Part shown: positions 38,123 through 50,696 of the stretch, in pieces | How positions within the stretch are numbered: the stretch's first letter is position 1 | How the letters are laid out: each line of letters opens with the position of its first letter | From: Sphagnum compactum | Lineage: Eukaryota; Bryophyta; Sphagnopsida; Sphagnales | Assembly (NCBI GenBank): GCA_965153455.1 | Contig: OZ234499.1 | Location: 1,612,001 to 1,676,000 of the forward strand | Direction of reading: 5' to 3' | DNA length: 64,000 bases | Made by a program: the position numbers and the translations under genes | Notes under the pieces: model-generated | Told to the model about the DNA's origin: nothing | The model's input: the letters and a program-made list of their open reading frames with translations, nothing else | Database searches by the model: none

Positions 38123-40379
38123 AGTACAAGGCTTTTCACGCTCTTATGAACTTGAAATGGAAATTGCAAAGTTTTGATTAAACTATTCTTCATGTTTAGA
38201 ACTTGCTAAACATCATGTTGCATGTTGTTTTTTTTTGCATCTCCACTTTGTTTTGTTTTCTTTTGAGGATTATGTTTTGTTGCAAGATTTGTGGCTAAAT
38301 TCCTTTCAACACAACAACCCATAGAATTGTTTTAGAAGCCTTTGCCATCTTTTATCCATGGCTAATTTAAAATGGTTGTTGTTTTCAACTTTTGTTGTTT
38401 GGTTTTTATTGTAGTTTTGCAAAACCTTCATCTTTTACTACCACCACCACCAGTTCCTTTCTGGTATTGCTATTGTTACCCCATCACCTGCAATAGTCAA
38501 CTATTGTTGCTTCAATCCCGCCGCCTTGCACACATCTCCTCCTCTTTGAAACCCACCACAAACCAATGGCCAGAGTGACGAAGGACGAATGGTTTGCTTA
38601 GTGAAATGGGGCATGGGGGGCATGGGGGCTACAAATAGGCGGGAATCAAAAAAGGACTCAGAGGCATAAATAGAGAGAAGGGGAGAAGGGGAGGAAGGAT
38701 GGAAGGGGGAAGGGCAACAATCTTGCAGGTGGTATTCAATAGCAATAAAATTACCACCTAATGGACCCACCTCTTTTTGTAAAAGTATTTAGGGTTTAGG
38801 GCTTTGTTAATTAGTGTGTATATGCGTGGTAGACCTTGCAGTTTCACTGCCATCAAAGCACCGACAAGTATCATAACACAATTTCAATATCTTAATGACT
38901 TGTATAGATCGTTAAAAAAATTTCGCCCCCTCCCCTGGTGATTCCATCGCATCTATTTTGCCTCACCCAATTGCTTTAATTGCACTTAATTTATCACCAC
39001 ATTTCACACCTTGTCTACCTCATCAACCACGGGCTATTCCTTAATCATCTATACCTACATTAGGGGCCTACCCATCCCATAAGCAACATTCATGTGTTTG
39101 TTCTCCTAGTTGTGGTCACTTATACGCACTAGAAGAAATGTTGTCCATTTTGACCATATTTTTGCAATTACTATGCAACTAATGTCGAAACCAATTAATT
39201 TTACAACTAACAGTGTGTTAGTCCTACGTGTCCATGTAGTTACAACTTGTTGTAGTCGCATATGCAATTATAGGAAGGGTTGAACCAAATTTTTGTTGTA
39301 AATGTGACTATAACTTACAACTAATATGATTTTCATTGAAAATGTAGATGAAAAGTGAACAATGTCATCCAATTTTGATTACATTCATTGATGGATGATA
39401 ACATAGTTGTTTTTGTAACTACAAATGAAAGGTTTTTCAATTGCAATAGTTTATTCTACCACTTGAACAAATAAATAGACCACATATGGTAAACATTGTT
39501 ATTTCAATTGGACTATTATCCCTTTAGGGTAGATGCAAGCTATAGTGGCTCACTTTTTATGATGAAACAATGTTTTTTCCCTGGGTACCTTTTATTCAAA
39601 TGCATATGATGATTAATATAGCCTTAAATTTAATAATTGGGATTTGGATTTAAACTAAAAATTTAATTATGAAAAGAATTGTGTGGTTATTTATTGATAA
39701 AAAAAATTCATTTGTTAATAATAATGGACTTTTGAAGTCGCAAAATATGGACTAGTTATTTGACTGGAACATCACAAAATGGAAAATTTTATATTGATTC
39801 ACATTCCAAATTTGTTATTGAGATTCAATATATAATGTAATACAAGATGATAAACTCATATGAAGAATATTTTCTTTGAAAACATTAACCGTTTAATAAT
39901 TAGGGACTTTTGAATGGTTAAAATTTAACCATATTGTTATAAGTCCATATGATTTGTAATTTTTGTTTGCTTTTCAATTTTTTTTTGTCCCAAAAACATT
40001 TTTTTTGAAAGTTTTAGATGGGGCATTATTCCTTTAGACTTTACGGGTTTCCTTTTTAGGACTTCCAAATTTAAAAATGACATCAACTACATTAAATACC
40101 AATTTTCACATAGATTTGGGAAGGTTTGTAGATGATTGAACATGAATTATTCAAAGATTAAAATACTAATGTTTTTTTTAAATAACAACCATGTTCATTT
40201 GAATCATTTTAAAGAATCTTGTATGAATTTATAGGGAGTATTTTTTGCCACTTTTGAACCATTATACTGTGCATTCACCCTTCAATGTACCCATCCATGG
40301 GTCTTCTTTGTAATTATCCATGGGTCTTCCATGATATAATATTTAATTGTTAATAGTTTGCTAGAAAATGTTATTATAA
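38123..40379. other. AT-rich spacer
   Basis: No gene is assigned. A purine-rich stretch on the + strand lies at about 38640-38715 (GGGAGAAGGGGAGGAAGGATGG). Otherwise nothing is recognisable. Confidence 0.45.
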
Positions 40380-41512
40380 CCTAGTTGGTAAATTAAACTA
40401 GCTAAGCTTAATAGGTTATGTTAAACTAAGTAGGCCTATGTACATCGGCCTAAGTTATCTATAGGTAATAGTAGGCTAGTTTATTAGGTGTAGCTAGCTA
40501 GGCTATGAAGGTTAAACCTAATTAGGTTAAGTAAACTAGATAGGTAGTTGGTAGGCTAGGTCATTAATTAATTGGTAAACTAGGTAGTAGATAGTAAGTA
40601 GGATAGGTAGTAGGTAGGTTTATTAGTTTATTATGTGAATATGTGATCATGTTTTCATATTAATTAATTAATTAATTAAGGTACTTAATCAAATAATTAA
40701 TTAGGTTAAGTAGTATGTAATAAGTACCAATGGCTAGTAGGTAGGTAGGTAAACTAAGCAAAAGATATTTTATTTTGTGGATATGTCATAATGTTTTTAT
40801 ATTAATTGATAAAAAAATTAGTTATGTTAAACAATTAAATATTAAATGTAGGGTAGATAATTAATTTATTAGGTAGGCTAGGTGGTAGATAGTAGGTATA
40901 TAACCTAAGTAATATGTAGTAAATAAGATAAGTACTAGTAGGTAGGTAAGCTAAGCAAAAGATATTTTATTTTTTGGATATGTCATAATGTTTCTATATT
41001 AATTAATTAATTAATTAATTAACTAGATGTTAAACAATTTATTTATTAAATTTAGGTTAGGTGATTAATTTATTACGTAGGTTAGATAGTAGATAGTAGG
41101 TACGTAATGTAGGTAGTATGTAATAAATAGGATAGCAACTACTATGTAATAGGTAGGTAGGTTACAAGTTAAGCAAGAGGTATTTTATTTTGTGCATATG
41201 TCATAGTGTTTTTGTATTAATTTATTAATTAATTAGTTATGTTAAAAAATTAAATGTAGGTTAGGATATTATTTATTAGGTAGGCTAGGTAACGGATAGT
41301 AAAAATGTAACCTAAATAGTATGTGATAAGTAGGATAGGTTATTAGTAAATAATAGGTAGGTTAAATTATAAATATTTTATTATGTGGATATATGATTTA
41401 ATTAATTAATTAATTAGGTAGGTTAGGTAATTGATTTATTAAATGTAAGTTAAATAATAGATAATAGGTATGTAACCAAAGTAATATGTAGTATGTAGGA
41501 TAGGTAGTAGGT
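40380..41512 (+). repeat. Degenerate long-period tandem array (about 190-215 bp) rich in TAGGTAGG and TTAATTAA
   Basis: A recurring anchor of the form ATATTTTATT-T-TGTGGATATGT-CATAATG occurs near 40764, 40963, 41180 and 41366, with a weaker one near 40629. Each is followed by a TTAATTAA-rich segment, then GTTAGGT and GTAGTATGTAATAAGTAGGA-type sequence. Spacing is about 199, 217 and 186 bp. The array ends abruptly at the LTR that starts at 41513. Confidence 0.75.
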
Positions 41513-42335
41513 AGTCGCAACCCCAATCTTGAGAGAGTGTGAGCATCAAGACTCACACTCCCGAAATGGGAACTTGGGAGTTTGCCAGGACTCCTAAAAC
41601 TTCAAAGGGCGATTGTAGGAGTCAAAACACCTTGGATTAGGGAATTCTTTATATCATTGAAAAGCTATTAAAGTGTAGATGTCTAAAATGGGCTCGCATG
41701 ACCCATTTGGACATCTACAGCACAAGTTATGGAAAAAAGAAAGGTCGAAAGTCAAATTAGCAATTTGACTCCCAAGCACAAAAAGTCGAGAATCAACCCG
41801 ACCCCTGTGCGTGCAGGTGGAGTGCAACACACCATTGAAAAGCTCTCAATGAGAGCTACAACTTTGCTTTAGACCTTATCCCGATCGGAGGTCTAAGTAA
41901 AGAGTTATAGTCCCGCAAAGTTACAGGAGTCCAAACCTTGGCAGTTTCAGGACTCCTCCTTGGGAATCCCAGGACAAAAGGCCTTTCGAATGTAGGCGTC
42001 GTGGAGAGACGCAGAGAATAATATACGGGGGAAGGTGGTGGCTTCCCCCGAGTCTGGGCCGTGGTCAATCTTGTGAGTCCAAAGTCACCTGTGGTTTGTC
42101 CTAGCACCAAGGTGCTCCAAACAATATTCTAACCAACTTGTGGGTTGGTTTGATGCATATTCGAGTGAGTAACTAGAATGCTTGTCACTCTTCCTAGTCC
42201 CATCCAGAGCCTCAGCACGCCCCTCTACCCCTTTGAAGTGCTGAGAGCTGGGAGCGTGCCCTGAGCTCCTAACATTTCCGATGTTCACTACCTTAGACTC
42301 TTCTTGAGTCTATCAAGGAGCTTGGGAGTGCGTCA
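41513..42335 (+). mobile_element. LTR of a retrotransposon, copy A (forward)
   Basis: This 823-bp segment matches the reverse complement of 50697-51514 along its length. It begins AGTCGCAACCCC, where copy B has TGTCGCAACCCC, and ends GGGAGTGCGTCA, where copy B has GGGAGCGCGTCA. The ends therefore fit the TG...CA rule apart from one terminal substitution. It is GC-richer than its surroundings. No primer-binding site follows the 3' end, and the 5-bp flanks (TAGGT left, ATTGT right) do not match. It may be a solo LTR that lost its duplication, or the product of a rearrangement. Confidence 0.8.
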
Positions 42336-42660
42336 ATTGTAATGTTTCCCATTCATTAAAATTGTCCCATATTTTTTGTCTACAACTTCAAACTTGTAAA
42401 ATATATAAGTAGGTGAAAGAATGGACTAGATTCATGGTATGCATTATAAAACATAGTGCATGTGCCATTTGGGATGAACCAATCAAAAGATTTGTCCCCA
42501 ACAGAATAAATAGGATCCTACCTACATACTTAGCCTATGTTAGCTAGCCTATTCTACCCAAACCTAGCCTATAATAGGTTGCCTATTATAATTTAGCCTA
42601 GGATAGATTATAATTTATTAATTAAAATAATTAATTACTATAATTATAATATTTATTTTG

Positions 42661-43114
42661 TTGTTACAAGATCCTCACTAGGTATCTTGTAACATTACAC
42701 CAAGTTTGATGCTCGTACCATAACTATGTTGGAGATTCTATTAAGTTCAATATCTTTTGGCACCATAGTGGGCCATTTTGCTTATTGTCAAATCATTCTT
42801 CTTACTTCTTCAAGGGTTAGGCCTTCCTTTAGTGGTCCGACTTGTTACTCTCGCCTTCTTAGGATGTTGGGTTTTGATCGTTCTTACATTAGTCTTTCCT
42901 TTCTAATAGGATGATCACCCTACTTTTTTGATGTGGTGGCACATGTAGAGATCAATACTTATTCCTTCCAAGTAACACTACGAAATACCCGTGCGATGTT
43001 ATTTGAGGTCATATGATCACATGTTTGCCTTTTGAAACTCTAATGCAATCTTATCCTCAAATGCAATCTTATTTGATGAATCGACTACATGAATAGGAAT
43101 TTATTTTGCTTATA
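42661..43114 (+). repeat. Second inverted block, copy A2
   Basis: Matches the reverse complement of 49997-50513. Shared stretches include TTAGGCCTTCCTTTAGTGGT, CTTCTTAGGATGTTGGG and TGTGGTGGCACATGTAGAGA. It lies 325 bp inside LTR copy A. Its distal end overlaps the start of the retroelement frame at 43106. It is not open in a meaningful frame. Confidence 0.85.
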
Positions 43115-43965
43115 GTAAATGTTCTTTCGGATGTCGTGCAAACACATCTTTGTTCTTGTGCAAGTCCAACAATAAGGGCTTGGTTAACTCATCCTAACAC
43201 CCTTTCATTTTGTTTGTCCTCAACCCATTTCCTTACAATGTTACATATATGTTTCGATATACCACATCCTATGGTTGCACATCTTTCATGATGTCAGTGT
43301 GTTCATACCATCAATGATTTGGGTATCCATTTGTTACGTTCCCCATGTTGAAGTATGTGCATTGCAACCCACGATACGCTTCAAAATAACATTGCAACTA
43401 TCACTTTGGAGAGTGGAGTTCATGTACAAAGAAAAGTTTCCCACCTCTTACCCCGCCATACACGGAAACAAATGGATATTGTCATCACTAGAGACTATTC
43501 TTGGACCTTGGAAAATGTTATTACCAAATTGATTCATATAGATTTGGTGCAACGTGCTTTGACAACAACAGTGCATGCAACAACATTATTGCTCAAAACA
43601 AGGCAAAATCCTACACATAACAAGCATTAGGAGATGATTTTATTCCCCTAGCCATCAGACCTAGATGGTTGTTTCCATCCTTGTTTTGGTTCCTTTTCTA
43701 TTTCTTGATAGTACATTGTAGGTAGCCCAGCTTGCATACTATATTTGTACATGTCAGTGTAACTCACCATCAACAAACCTCCTTGGTACCTTCAATGTTA
43801 ATATACTATTATAAGCAACAAATGTCAATAGCCTTCCAACATGCACAAACCATCGCAATTCTTTAGCAAGCTACCATGCTTAGTCATAATTCTTCATCTT
43901 TTCCACACATACCAACTGGTGCACCTCCATCATTAGTTGATTTGTGGCAGAGGATGCCATTTTAA
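43106..43965 (+). pseudogene. C-terminal part of a decayed non-LTR-type retroelement ORF
   Basis: Read through several frameshifts and stops, this stretch gives a continuous set of motifs. They are an Arg/Trp region (SCASPTIRAWLTHPNT); a CxCxHxIxDLGxH segment near 43300 with lost cysteines; ATHDTLQNNIATI; LVQRALTTTVHATT; GDDFIPLAI followed after a frame change by GCFHPCFGSF; and finally PPSLVDLWQRMPF ending in TAA at 43963-43965. I recognise this order from the region downstream of the reverse transcriptase in plant and algal retroelement proteins. The assignment is from memory, not from a search. At least four frame breaks are present, so it is dead. The reverse transcriptase core is not visible upstream. 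Confidence 0.7.
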
Positions 43966-45569
43966 CATTAGGTGTTATATTTCATTACTATTGTTTTGGT
44001 TGTTTTAATTTTCCTCTCGTGTGTTTACATTTATTTTGACATGCCTTGTACTTGTTGTGGATGGATTTCCATCCTTGTTTATATATATATACAAGGTTTC
44101 TCCCCACTTGGTTTGATGAAGCACCTTGGATGTGAGCTTTTCCAAACTTACACTTTTGTTAAAGATGTCATAAACACATTATTCAAAATTTTCTTCTTGT
44201 AAAACAACGTTGTTTTTCCCCCTTTTTCACTTTTAAAAACTCTAATTCTTTTGAGCACTCCCTTTCTTACTTTGTAAAACTATTGTGCACACTCATGAAA
44301 ACCCTTGCACACATTCACAAAAACTCATACAAACACATGAATATTCCGGCCTTGTTGGGCTTGTCACCTTGTTCATGTGAAAACAAATATAAGGGACAAA
44401 TGGGTTTCACCACTAATTTGGTGCAAAAACCAATTTGGGCCATTGTACTTTGTTACAAATTTCATCCCTTAATATCTTTAAATTGATTGTTCTCGTCGTG
44501 GAATTGGGATATTTTATCGATAACTTTAATATGTGTTTCTCAATTTTGAGAATCTAGTCCCTTTCCCTAAAAAATGTGCATAAGATGCTTCAATCCCTAT
44601 TTTTTAAGGATGATAAATTTTATATGGCTTGATCATTTGATCAAGTCCATGTAGTTTAGAATATTACTTTCACCCATTTGATAGCTTGTAATTTTCATCC
44701 ATATTCCGCCTGCATATACAGGGACGTCCTAAAATGAAATATAAGCTCTTTCCTTATGAGATTGAAACCATCACAATGCGCACCCAGGGTGTTGGTGTTG
44801 ACGTTGTGTAGGTGAAGGCTAGTAAGGGCTCTACTCCTCTATCTGTGGTGTAAGTGTGCGATCCCTTAATTCTTTTAAACCTTCTTCTATTTTAGTTCTT
44901 TGTTTGCTCCAATGCCTTGAAATTTTGGTATGTGTGGAGAAGTGGGAACTCGAGACCATTGTCAAATAGGATTGTCCTATTCTGACATGTCAGCATTAAA
45001 CATAGTATTGTTGACTACATTTCTTTGTTGAGGCGTTCGTAACAGAACATGTGCTTTTATAGGTCATTTTGAGATTTTACATCAACAAGATAAACAATTA
45101 GCTTAGGGTAAATGGGGGTGGGGATGGGGTAGCTATTGGCTTATGCGAAAGCTTGTATCAGCTGATAGAAGCGGGTGAGGAAGGTTAATTTGCTTGCTTA
45201 TCCAACCCTCTTGTTTAGCATGTCATTTAACTCTTATATAATATGCAAAATAAACAACATAGTGATTGCCCATGGCGTTTATATTTTTACTTGCAGTGTT
45301 GTTGATCTTGTGATACATGGATCATGACAAAGAAAAGGTGTCCTGCGTTTCTAGCTCATAGCAAGGATGACAAACGATTTCTTGGCCATGCAGGGAGAGA
45401 TAGATTGATGTTTAGATGTTACATATGAGCCTGGAATCTTCCCACTTGATCAGTTTCTTATGTATCTATCCCAATTGCATGTGATTATACATGTGCTCAA
45501 AGTTGTAATGGCAGTGGATCACCATGATTATTCATGATTATCATCTATTGATCAATACATCCATGACAG
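43966..45569. other. Spacer with an exon-like remnant at about 44721-44852
   Basis: At about 44721-44852 an open stretch reads GRPKMKYKLFPYEIETITMR and then TQGVGVDVV, one TAG stop, and VKASKGSTPLSVV. It is bounded by ATACAG and GTAAGTG, which look like an acceptor and a donor. This looks like a captured or decayed exon. I do not recognise the family. A second coding-like stretch lies at about 45318-45400 (KKRCPAFLAHSKDDKRFL). Nothing else is assigned. Confidence 0.4.
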
Positions 45570-45838
45570 GTCCATTTCATTGTTGTGGCTTCTGAGAACA
45601 TGATAAGTGGTGGAGGCATGAGACCTGGTGACATACTCGTAACCTCCAATAAGGTTCGTATTGAAAGCCATATATTTCCGTGTGACAGTTGTGAAAGTGC
45701 CATTCTTGTTTAGCACCTCGGAGATATTTCCTTCCAATTTTCGTGTTATGTTCGTTAGGTTTTTGGGGTGAAGTAATTTTTGCAACGGTTAATAATACTT
45801 ATGCCAATGGTAGACTTGCACTCTTGTCTATGCTTGTG
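45570..45838 (+). pseudogene. Leucyl aminopeptidase (peptidase family M17) gene fragment
   Basis: The exon-like piece 45570-45653 follows a CAG acceptor and ends at a GT. It encodes VHFIVVASENMISGGGMRPG then DILVTSNK, an unmistakable match to the M17 sequence around ENMISGTGMRPGD. At 45788-45838 VNNTYANGRLALLSMLV corresponds to the active-site motif NNTDAEGRLTLADAL. Asp and Glu of NTDAEGR (metal ligands Asp332 and Glu334 in bovine lens aminopeptidase numbering) are replaced by Tyr and Asn. The catalytic Arg is kept. The second piece lacks a clean AG acceptor. The rest of the protein (substrate-binding Lys/Asp motifs before, DLATLTGA after) is absent nearby. This is a broken gene fragment, perhaps captured by a mobile element given the repeats around it. 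Confidence 0.8.
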
Positions 45839-46019
45839 AGCTCAAAGTTGACACAGTTTGTACCTATGGTTTTCCACCCATCCATGAATCCTCCTTCTCC
45901 TCTTGCTTGATTTAGTCCGCTTAAGTTTCTTTTATTCATCGTTGCTTAATGTGAGAATAAAACATTTGTTAGCCAAGGTTGGAAAATTTCTCCCTGTTCA
46001 CAACTGAAATTGATATCTA

Positions 46020-46910
46020 TAAGAAAGTTAGGGTTCCATAATGATCTTCCTTTTGTACTAACCTATCGATGTTCTTTATTTATTATGGGTCGACACCTTT
46101 TGATGAGCTTTATGGCCTTACAGACCTTTTGATCGATCCCGATCATGGTTTGTACGAATCAATTGGCATTCATGAGGTGTCCACCTTCAATCCAAAAAAA
46201 AAACGTCATGTAGTCTTCTTTTTGAATCTTTCAAAACTAACATTCTTGTTTATAAAAAGGATAGGGTTCCATCGTGATCTTCCTTCTGTAATTATTTTTT
46301 GATGTTTTTTTGGGGCATGGGTGGATAACTCCTGGAAAGTTGTATGGCCTTATAGACCTTTTGATGGAACCCGATCAAGGTCTGTATGAATCAATTGGCG
46401 TTCATGAAGTGTCCACCCTCAATCTAAAAAACCGTATCACCATGCAACCGTCTTCCTGAAGTTTTCAAAACTTACATTCTTGTTTACAAAAAACTTAAGG
46501 TTCCAAGTGATCTTCCTTCCGTAATAATGTTCTGATGTATTTTTGGGGCGTGGGTGGATAACTCTTAGAGAGCGGTATGGCCTTACAGACCTTTTGATGG
46601 ATCCTGATCAGGGTCTGTACAAGTCAATTGGCGTTCATGAAGTGTCCACCTTTAATCTAAAAAAATATGTCGTCATGCAGCTGTATTCTTGAATTTTTCA
46701 AAAACTATCATTCTTGTTTATAAAAAGGATAGGGTTCCATTGTGATCTTCCTTCTGTAATAATCTTTTGATTTTTTGGGGGCGTGGGTGGATAACTCTTA
46801 GAGAGCTGTATGGCCTTACAGACCTTTTGATGGATCCCGATCATGGTCTGTATGAGTCAATTGGCGTTCATGAGGTGTCCACCCTTAATCCCAAAAAAAA
46901 ACATAGTGTT
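46020..46910 (+). repeat. 233-bp tandem array, about four copies, each with an open 30-codon frame
   Basis: The anchor TATGGCCTTACAGACC (or a variant) occurs at 46111, 46343, 46576 and 46809, giving periods of 232, 233 and 233 bp. Every copy encodes a variant of LYGLTDLLMDPDHGLYESIG followed by VHEVST in the same frame, without a stop or frameshift over about 30 codons. Differences between copies are mostly conservative (D/E, H/Q, I/M, I/V, T/I). I do not recognise the peptide. The remainder of each unit is AT-rich and has stops. It starts about 180 bp downstream of the aminopeptidase fragment. Confidence 0.85.
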
Positions 46911-49900
46911 AAACCTCGATCTCTATCCTCTGATATAATTTTAGCTGCTTTACTTGTGAATTATGGTTGTAAGAACAGTGTGGTGCAATGCTTGTAACAA
47001 CAGGGGATAGACAGAGCCATGGAAAAATCAATGAAACTTAATCATGAGTTTCCTACATTCAGATTACTTATCATGGGAAAAATTCACCCCAGCATAAGAA
47101 TTTTTTTAGAGGGGGGGGGGGGATTGAAGTAAATCCATAAATTTCAACCCAATCTTGAACCTTTACATAGGTATGTACACTACTAATAGTGCACATATGA
47201 TCACAAATTTGGGATAGAAAATTAGTATTGTACCTATGACTAATATTTGGCATTTTTTTGTTGAATATTTATTTATCTAAAAAAATAAGGTTCGATAGTT
47301 TCAAATTTATTTTTTAAAAACTTCAACAATTGAGGAATAGGTGTAAAAAATGCACATTGTAATGAATATTTGTATAATAACCCAATGGAGTTTAATCTTC
47401 AATGATTTTGACAAATATCAATTTTTGAAAAAAATTAAAACTTATTTTGTGAATTATTTTGAACTAAACATTAGTTGTAGCTTGTAGGTATGGTAAGTAT
47501 CCATTTAAAGACAATCTTGAATGAACTAATATTTAATAAGCTTCCACAACTACTTTGTGATAGGCATTTAAACCTTCACTCCCAATAAAAATAACATTAA
47601 AAATTGGATTTACCCAAGTTTGGCAATTTGCACCTATCGATGCCCATTATTCAAATATTGAAGGCCAATTGAAAAGGAAGTAATGAAAACCTCTATGGAA
47701 ATCAAAAAAATTAAAGAAACCATGAAACATTATCCTTCACAAAGAAGGGATAATCAAATACTTAATGTTTACCTAACAAAAAAAATTTGGGGTGAATTTT
47801 TGCCATTATGCTAAAAAAGAAAGTTTTGAACAACATGATCAAGGAAACTTTTTGGAAATTTCCAAAGCAATTGTCACAATTCTAGGTGTTTTATTTATGT
47901 GTCGAGTGAATGCACATTATAGTGTACACAATTTGAGGAAAATTTCAAACTACGTATAGTGTGAAATGTAGCAACACATAAGATTTCACTCACTTTGAAT
48001 TATTTTAAAGATCACATATAAATGATTTGGGCTTCAAAATTAAAGTAAGTCACGAGATTTATGAATATGAAATTAAGACATAATTGTACATTTGTGTAAA
48101 TGTACACCAATATTTTAATAAAGGTTTTAAAAAAAAACTTATTTGATAATTGTTTTCCATTTTTTTAAAAATTCAAAACTTCATCTTACTTTTGTTAAAT
48201 GATTAAAAAAACACTTAACCCAAGTAAATATTCAATGGAAGAACATTTTTCAACCTAAAAAAATCATTACCATCAACATTATCATACCATAACATTTTTA
48301 AATTGTCTTATTTAAATTTCATGACCTTAAGAAAAATTGAAAATTTTGATGGGAAATATTGTTCTTTATGGTTTCATTTATGTATATGTAAAATTTTATG
48401 GAAATTTTATCATTAAATGTAGTGCTTCCTAGTCTTTTTGTTGGAATTGTAAAAATGTGACAAGGCTTTACAAATCAAAATAATATTTTGTTGGACTATT
48501 ATATCATTCATGTGTGCATTGATTTCACAACATAATGTTAAATTAGGAGATAAACCATCATCTATTTAAAAAAATTAGTGAAAATTATTCTTCAAATTTT
48601 CACCATGATGCATGAAACTTGGATAGCTACTGAAAACTATCAAATTGTGTTAGTTTTTTTGTGTAGAGCATAACATGCATTTACCCCATCTTGGCTTGGC
48701 ATGTCATGAAAGGCGGTGTTAGGTTTTTTAGGCTAGTTCCTTGGGTTGGCAATGATGGTGCCCATTCTTTTAGGTGCCATGCCCCCACTCTAGTAGCTTG
48801 GGCATGGATATTGAGTTTAAATCCCCTTGGAGTTTTTTTGTTGGGGTTCTTAAGGCTTCAATTGTTATGCACGCATCCTAGTCGCCTTGAGGCGAAAGGT
48901 GTAATTGGCATTCATATTTCTTTAACTCGCATAATGCTAGACTTGAATGATGTTGCTACATGGCATATTTTTTTATTTTACCTTTAGTAGTGCCTTCTCG
49001 TACATGTTCAAAGGGGGAAGGTTGGGCATAGGGGGACTAGGACTTGGTTATGGAGGTTTCTTTCCAATGATTGGCAGGAGCTTTAGGTTGAACATTTATT
49101 ACGTGCACATGCTCTAACAATTGTTTTGCCTTCACTCCCCCCTTGTTCGGATGGTGCCCTTTTTTAAAAGTTTCCCATCAATTTCTTCCCACTTGAGACC
49201 CCATTGTCTTTGTCAAAGTTTAGCCCTAGGCACGTAAGGGAATATGCTTATGTTGTGAAGGCTTTCACGCCCTTTGCCCTACCTTTGGCCTTTTCAGAGA
49301 CCATTGGTTTTTTGTCAGCTCTTCATCCTTTAGATTCATCCTTGTTGTGTTCAAATTCTTTGATGGAATTTCAACCAGAAGCAAATTTGGATTTTTCTTT
49401 AAATGCATTCAGGTCAACATTCATCCATTCAACTCACCTTTCAACTTGGAAACCTTCAAACATGGTATTTGAGCACCTTCAAGATTAATTTGACCCAGAG
49501 GACTTGGTTAATGAATTTTCCCAATTATTATTAGTTTGCTTTTATGTTGTTACAGGGCATATCCTCATTAGTATAACTAGGGCCTTCAGTGTTATAAGGT
49601 TGCTACCTTTGACCAATCCTTATCCTTCCATTTGGCCAATTGTAGTAAGCAAAGTTCTATATTGATTAGTGAACAAAACCCTTTACCTTCAATTTCACAA
49701 TGCATTTTTAGCCCACTTATTGTCCCCCCGCTAGTTCAGGGTTGCTATCAAAGGAGGTTGTGAAACAATGGTGTATGATATTTGGGTAACTTTAGATGTT
49801 TCCTTGATTGGGAGGTATTGTAGGTAGACATTGCAAATGTTTTCAACATTGTTTCTTGAAGGGTTATATTCCACAAGTTACATGTTGGCTCATACCTTCC

Positions 49901-49996
49901 ATTCATTCCTTTTATGCCCCACAATTCCTTCTTTTATTTAATCACCCGCTAAGGGGTTTATTTGTTATTCAGTCTTCCAGTTTATCTATTAGGTAT
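46911..49996. other. AT-rich spacer with a G12 run
   Basis: An uninterrupted G run of 12 lies at about 47111-47122. From 48680 to 49500 the composition is less AT-rich, with interrupted open frames of up to about 95 codons that I cannot assign and that may be old retroelement sequence. No gene is supported. Confidence 0.45.
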
Positions 49997-50513
49997 ATAT
50001 AAGCAAACTAAATTCCTATTCATGTAGTTGGTCCAATAAAAAAAATTGCATTTGAGAATAAAATTGCACCACTAGAGTTTCAAAAGGCAAAACATGTGAT
50101 CGAACGACCTCAAGTAACATCTCAAGGGTATTTCATAGTGCTACTTGGAAAGGATAAGTACCGATCTCTACATGTGCCACCACATCAAGAAGAGTAGGGT
50201 GATCTTCTTGTTAAAAAGGAAAGACTAATGTAGGAGCGATCAAAGCCCAACATCCTAAGAAGGTGGGGGTAATAAGTCGGACCACTAAAGGAAGGCCTAA
50301 CCCCTTGAAAAAGCAGGAAGAGTGACTTGACAACAAGCAAAGTGGCCCACTATGGCATTAAAGGATCTTGAACCTAATAACTTTTCGAACATAATTATGG
50401 TACGAACATTGAACTTGGTGTAATGCTACAAGATACATGGTGATGGAAATAAGATACCTGGTGATCGAATTCGGTGTAATGTTATAACATACCTGGTGAG
50501 GGTCTTGTAACAA
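49997..50513 (-). repeat. Second inverted block, copy B2
   Basis: Reverse-complement partner of 42661-43114. It is about 60 bp longer because of a small internal duplication near 50430-50500, where a TACCTGGTGA-type segment occurs two to three times. It lies 183 bp inside LTR copy B. Confidence 0.85.
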
Positions 50514-50696
50514 GAGGATTGTTATTTTGTCTATACATAATTTATTTTGGGTAATTTATCTGTTTTTCAATCCTCCATTGACACTCATCATGGGGATCCA
50601 TTGGGTGGTTTTCTTGTCACCTTAGTTCATTTTCACGCCTTTTCTAACTTGGTTGACCATTTCCCATCTTGTTTGTTTCCTTCTATTGTAAATGAC

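Noticed and set aside
49204-49488. 94-codon + strand frame near the inverted block B2
   Set aside because: No recognisable motif, neighbouring frames are broken, and no splice-supported continuation.
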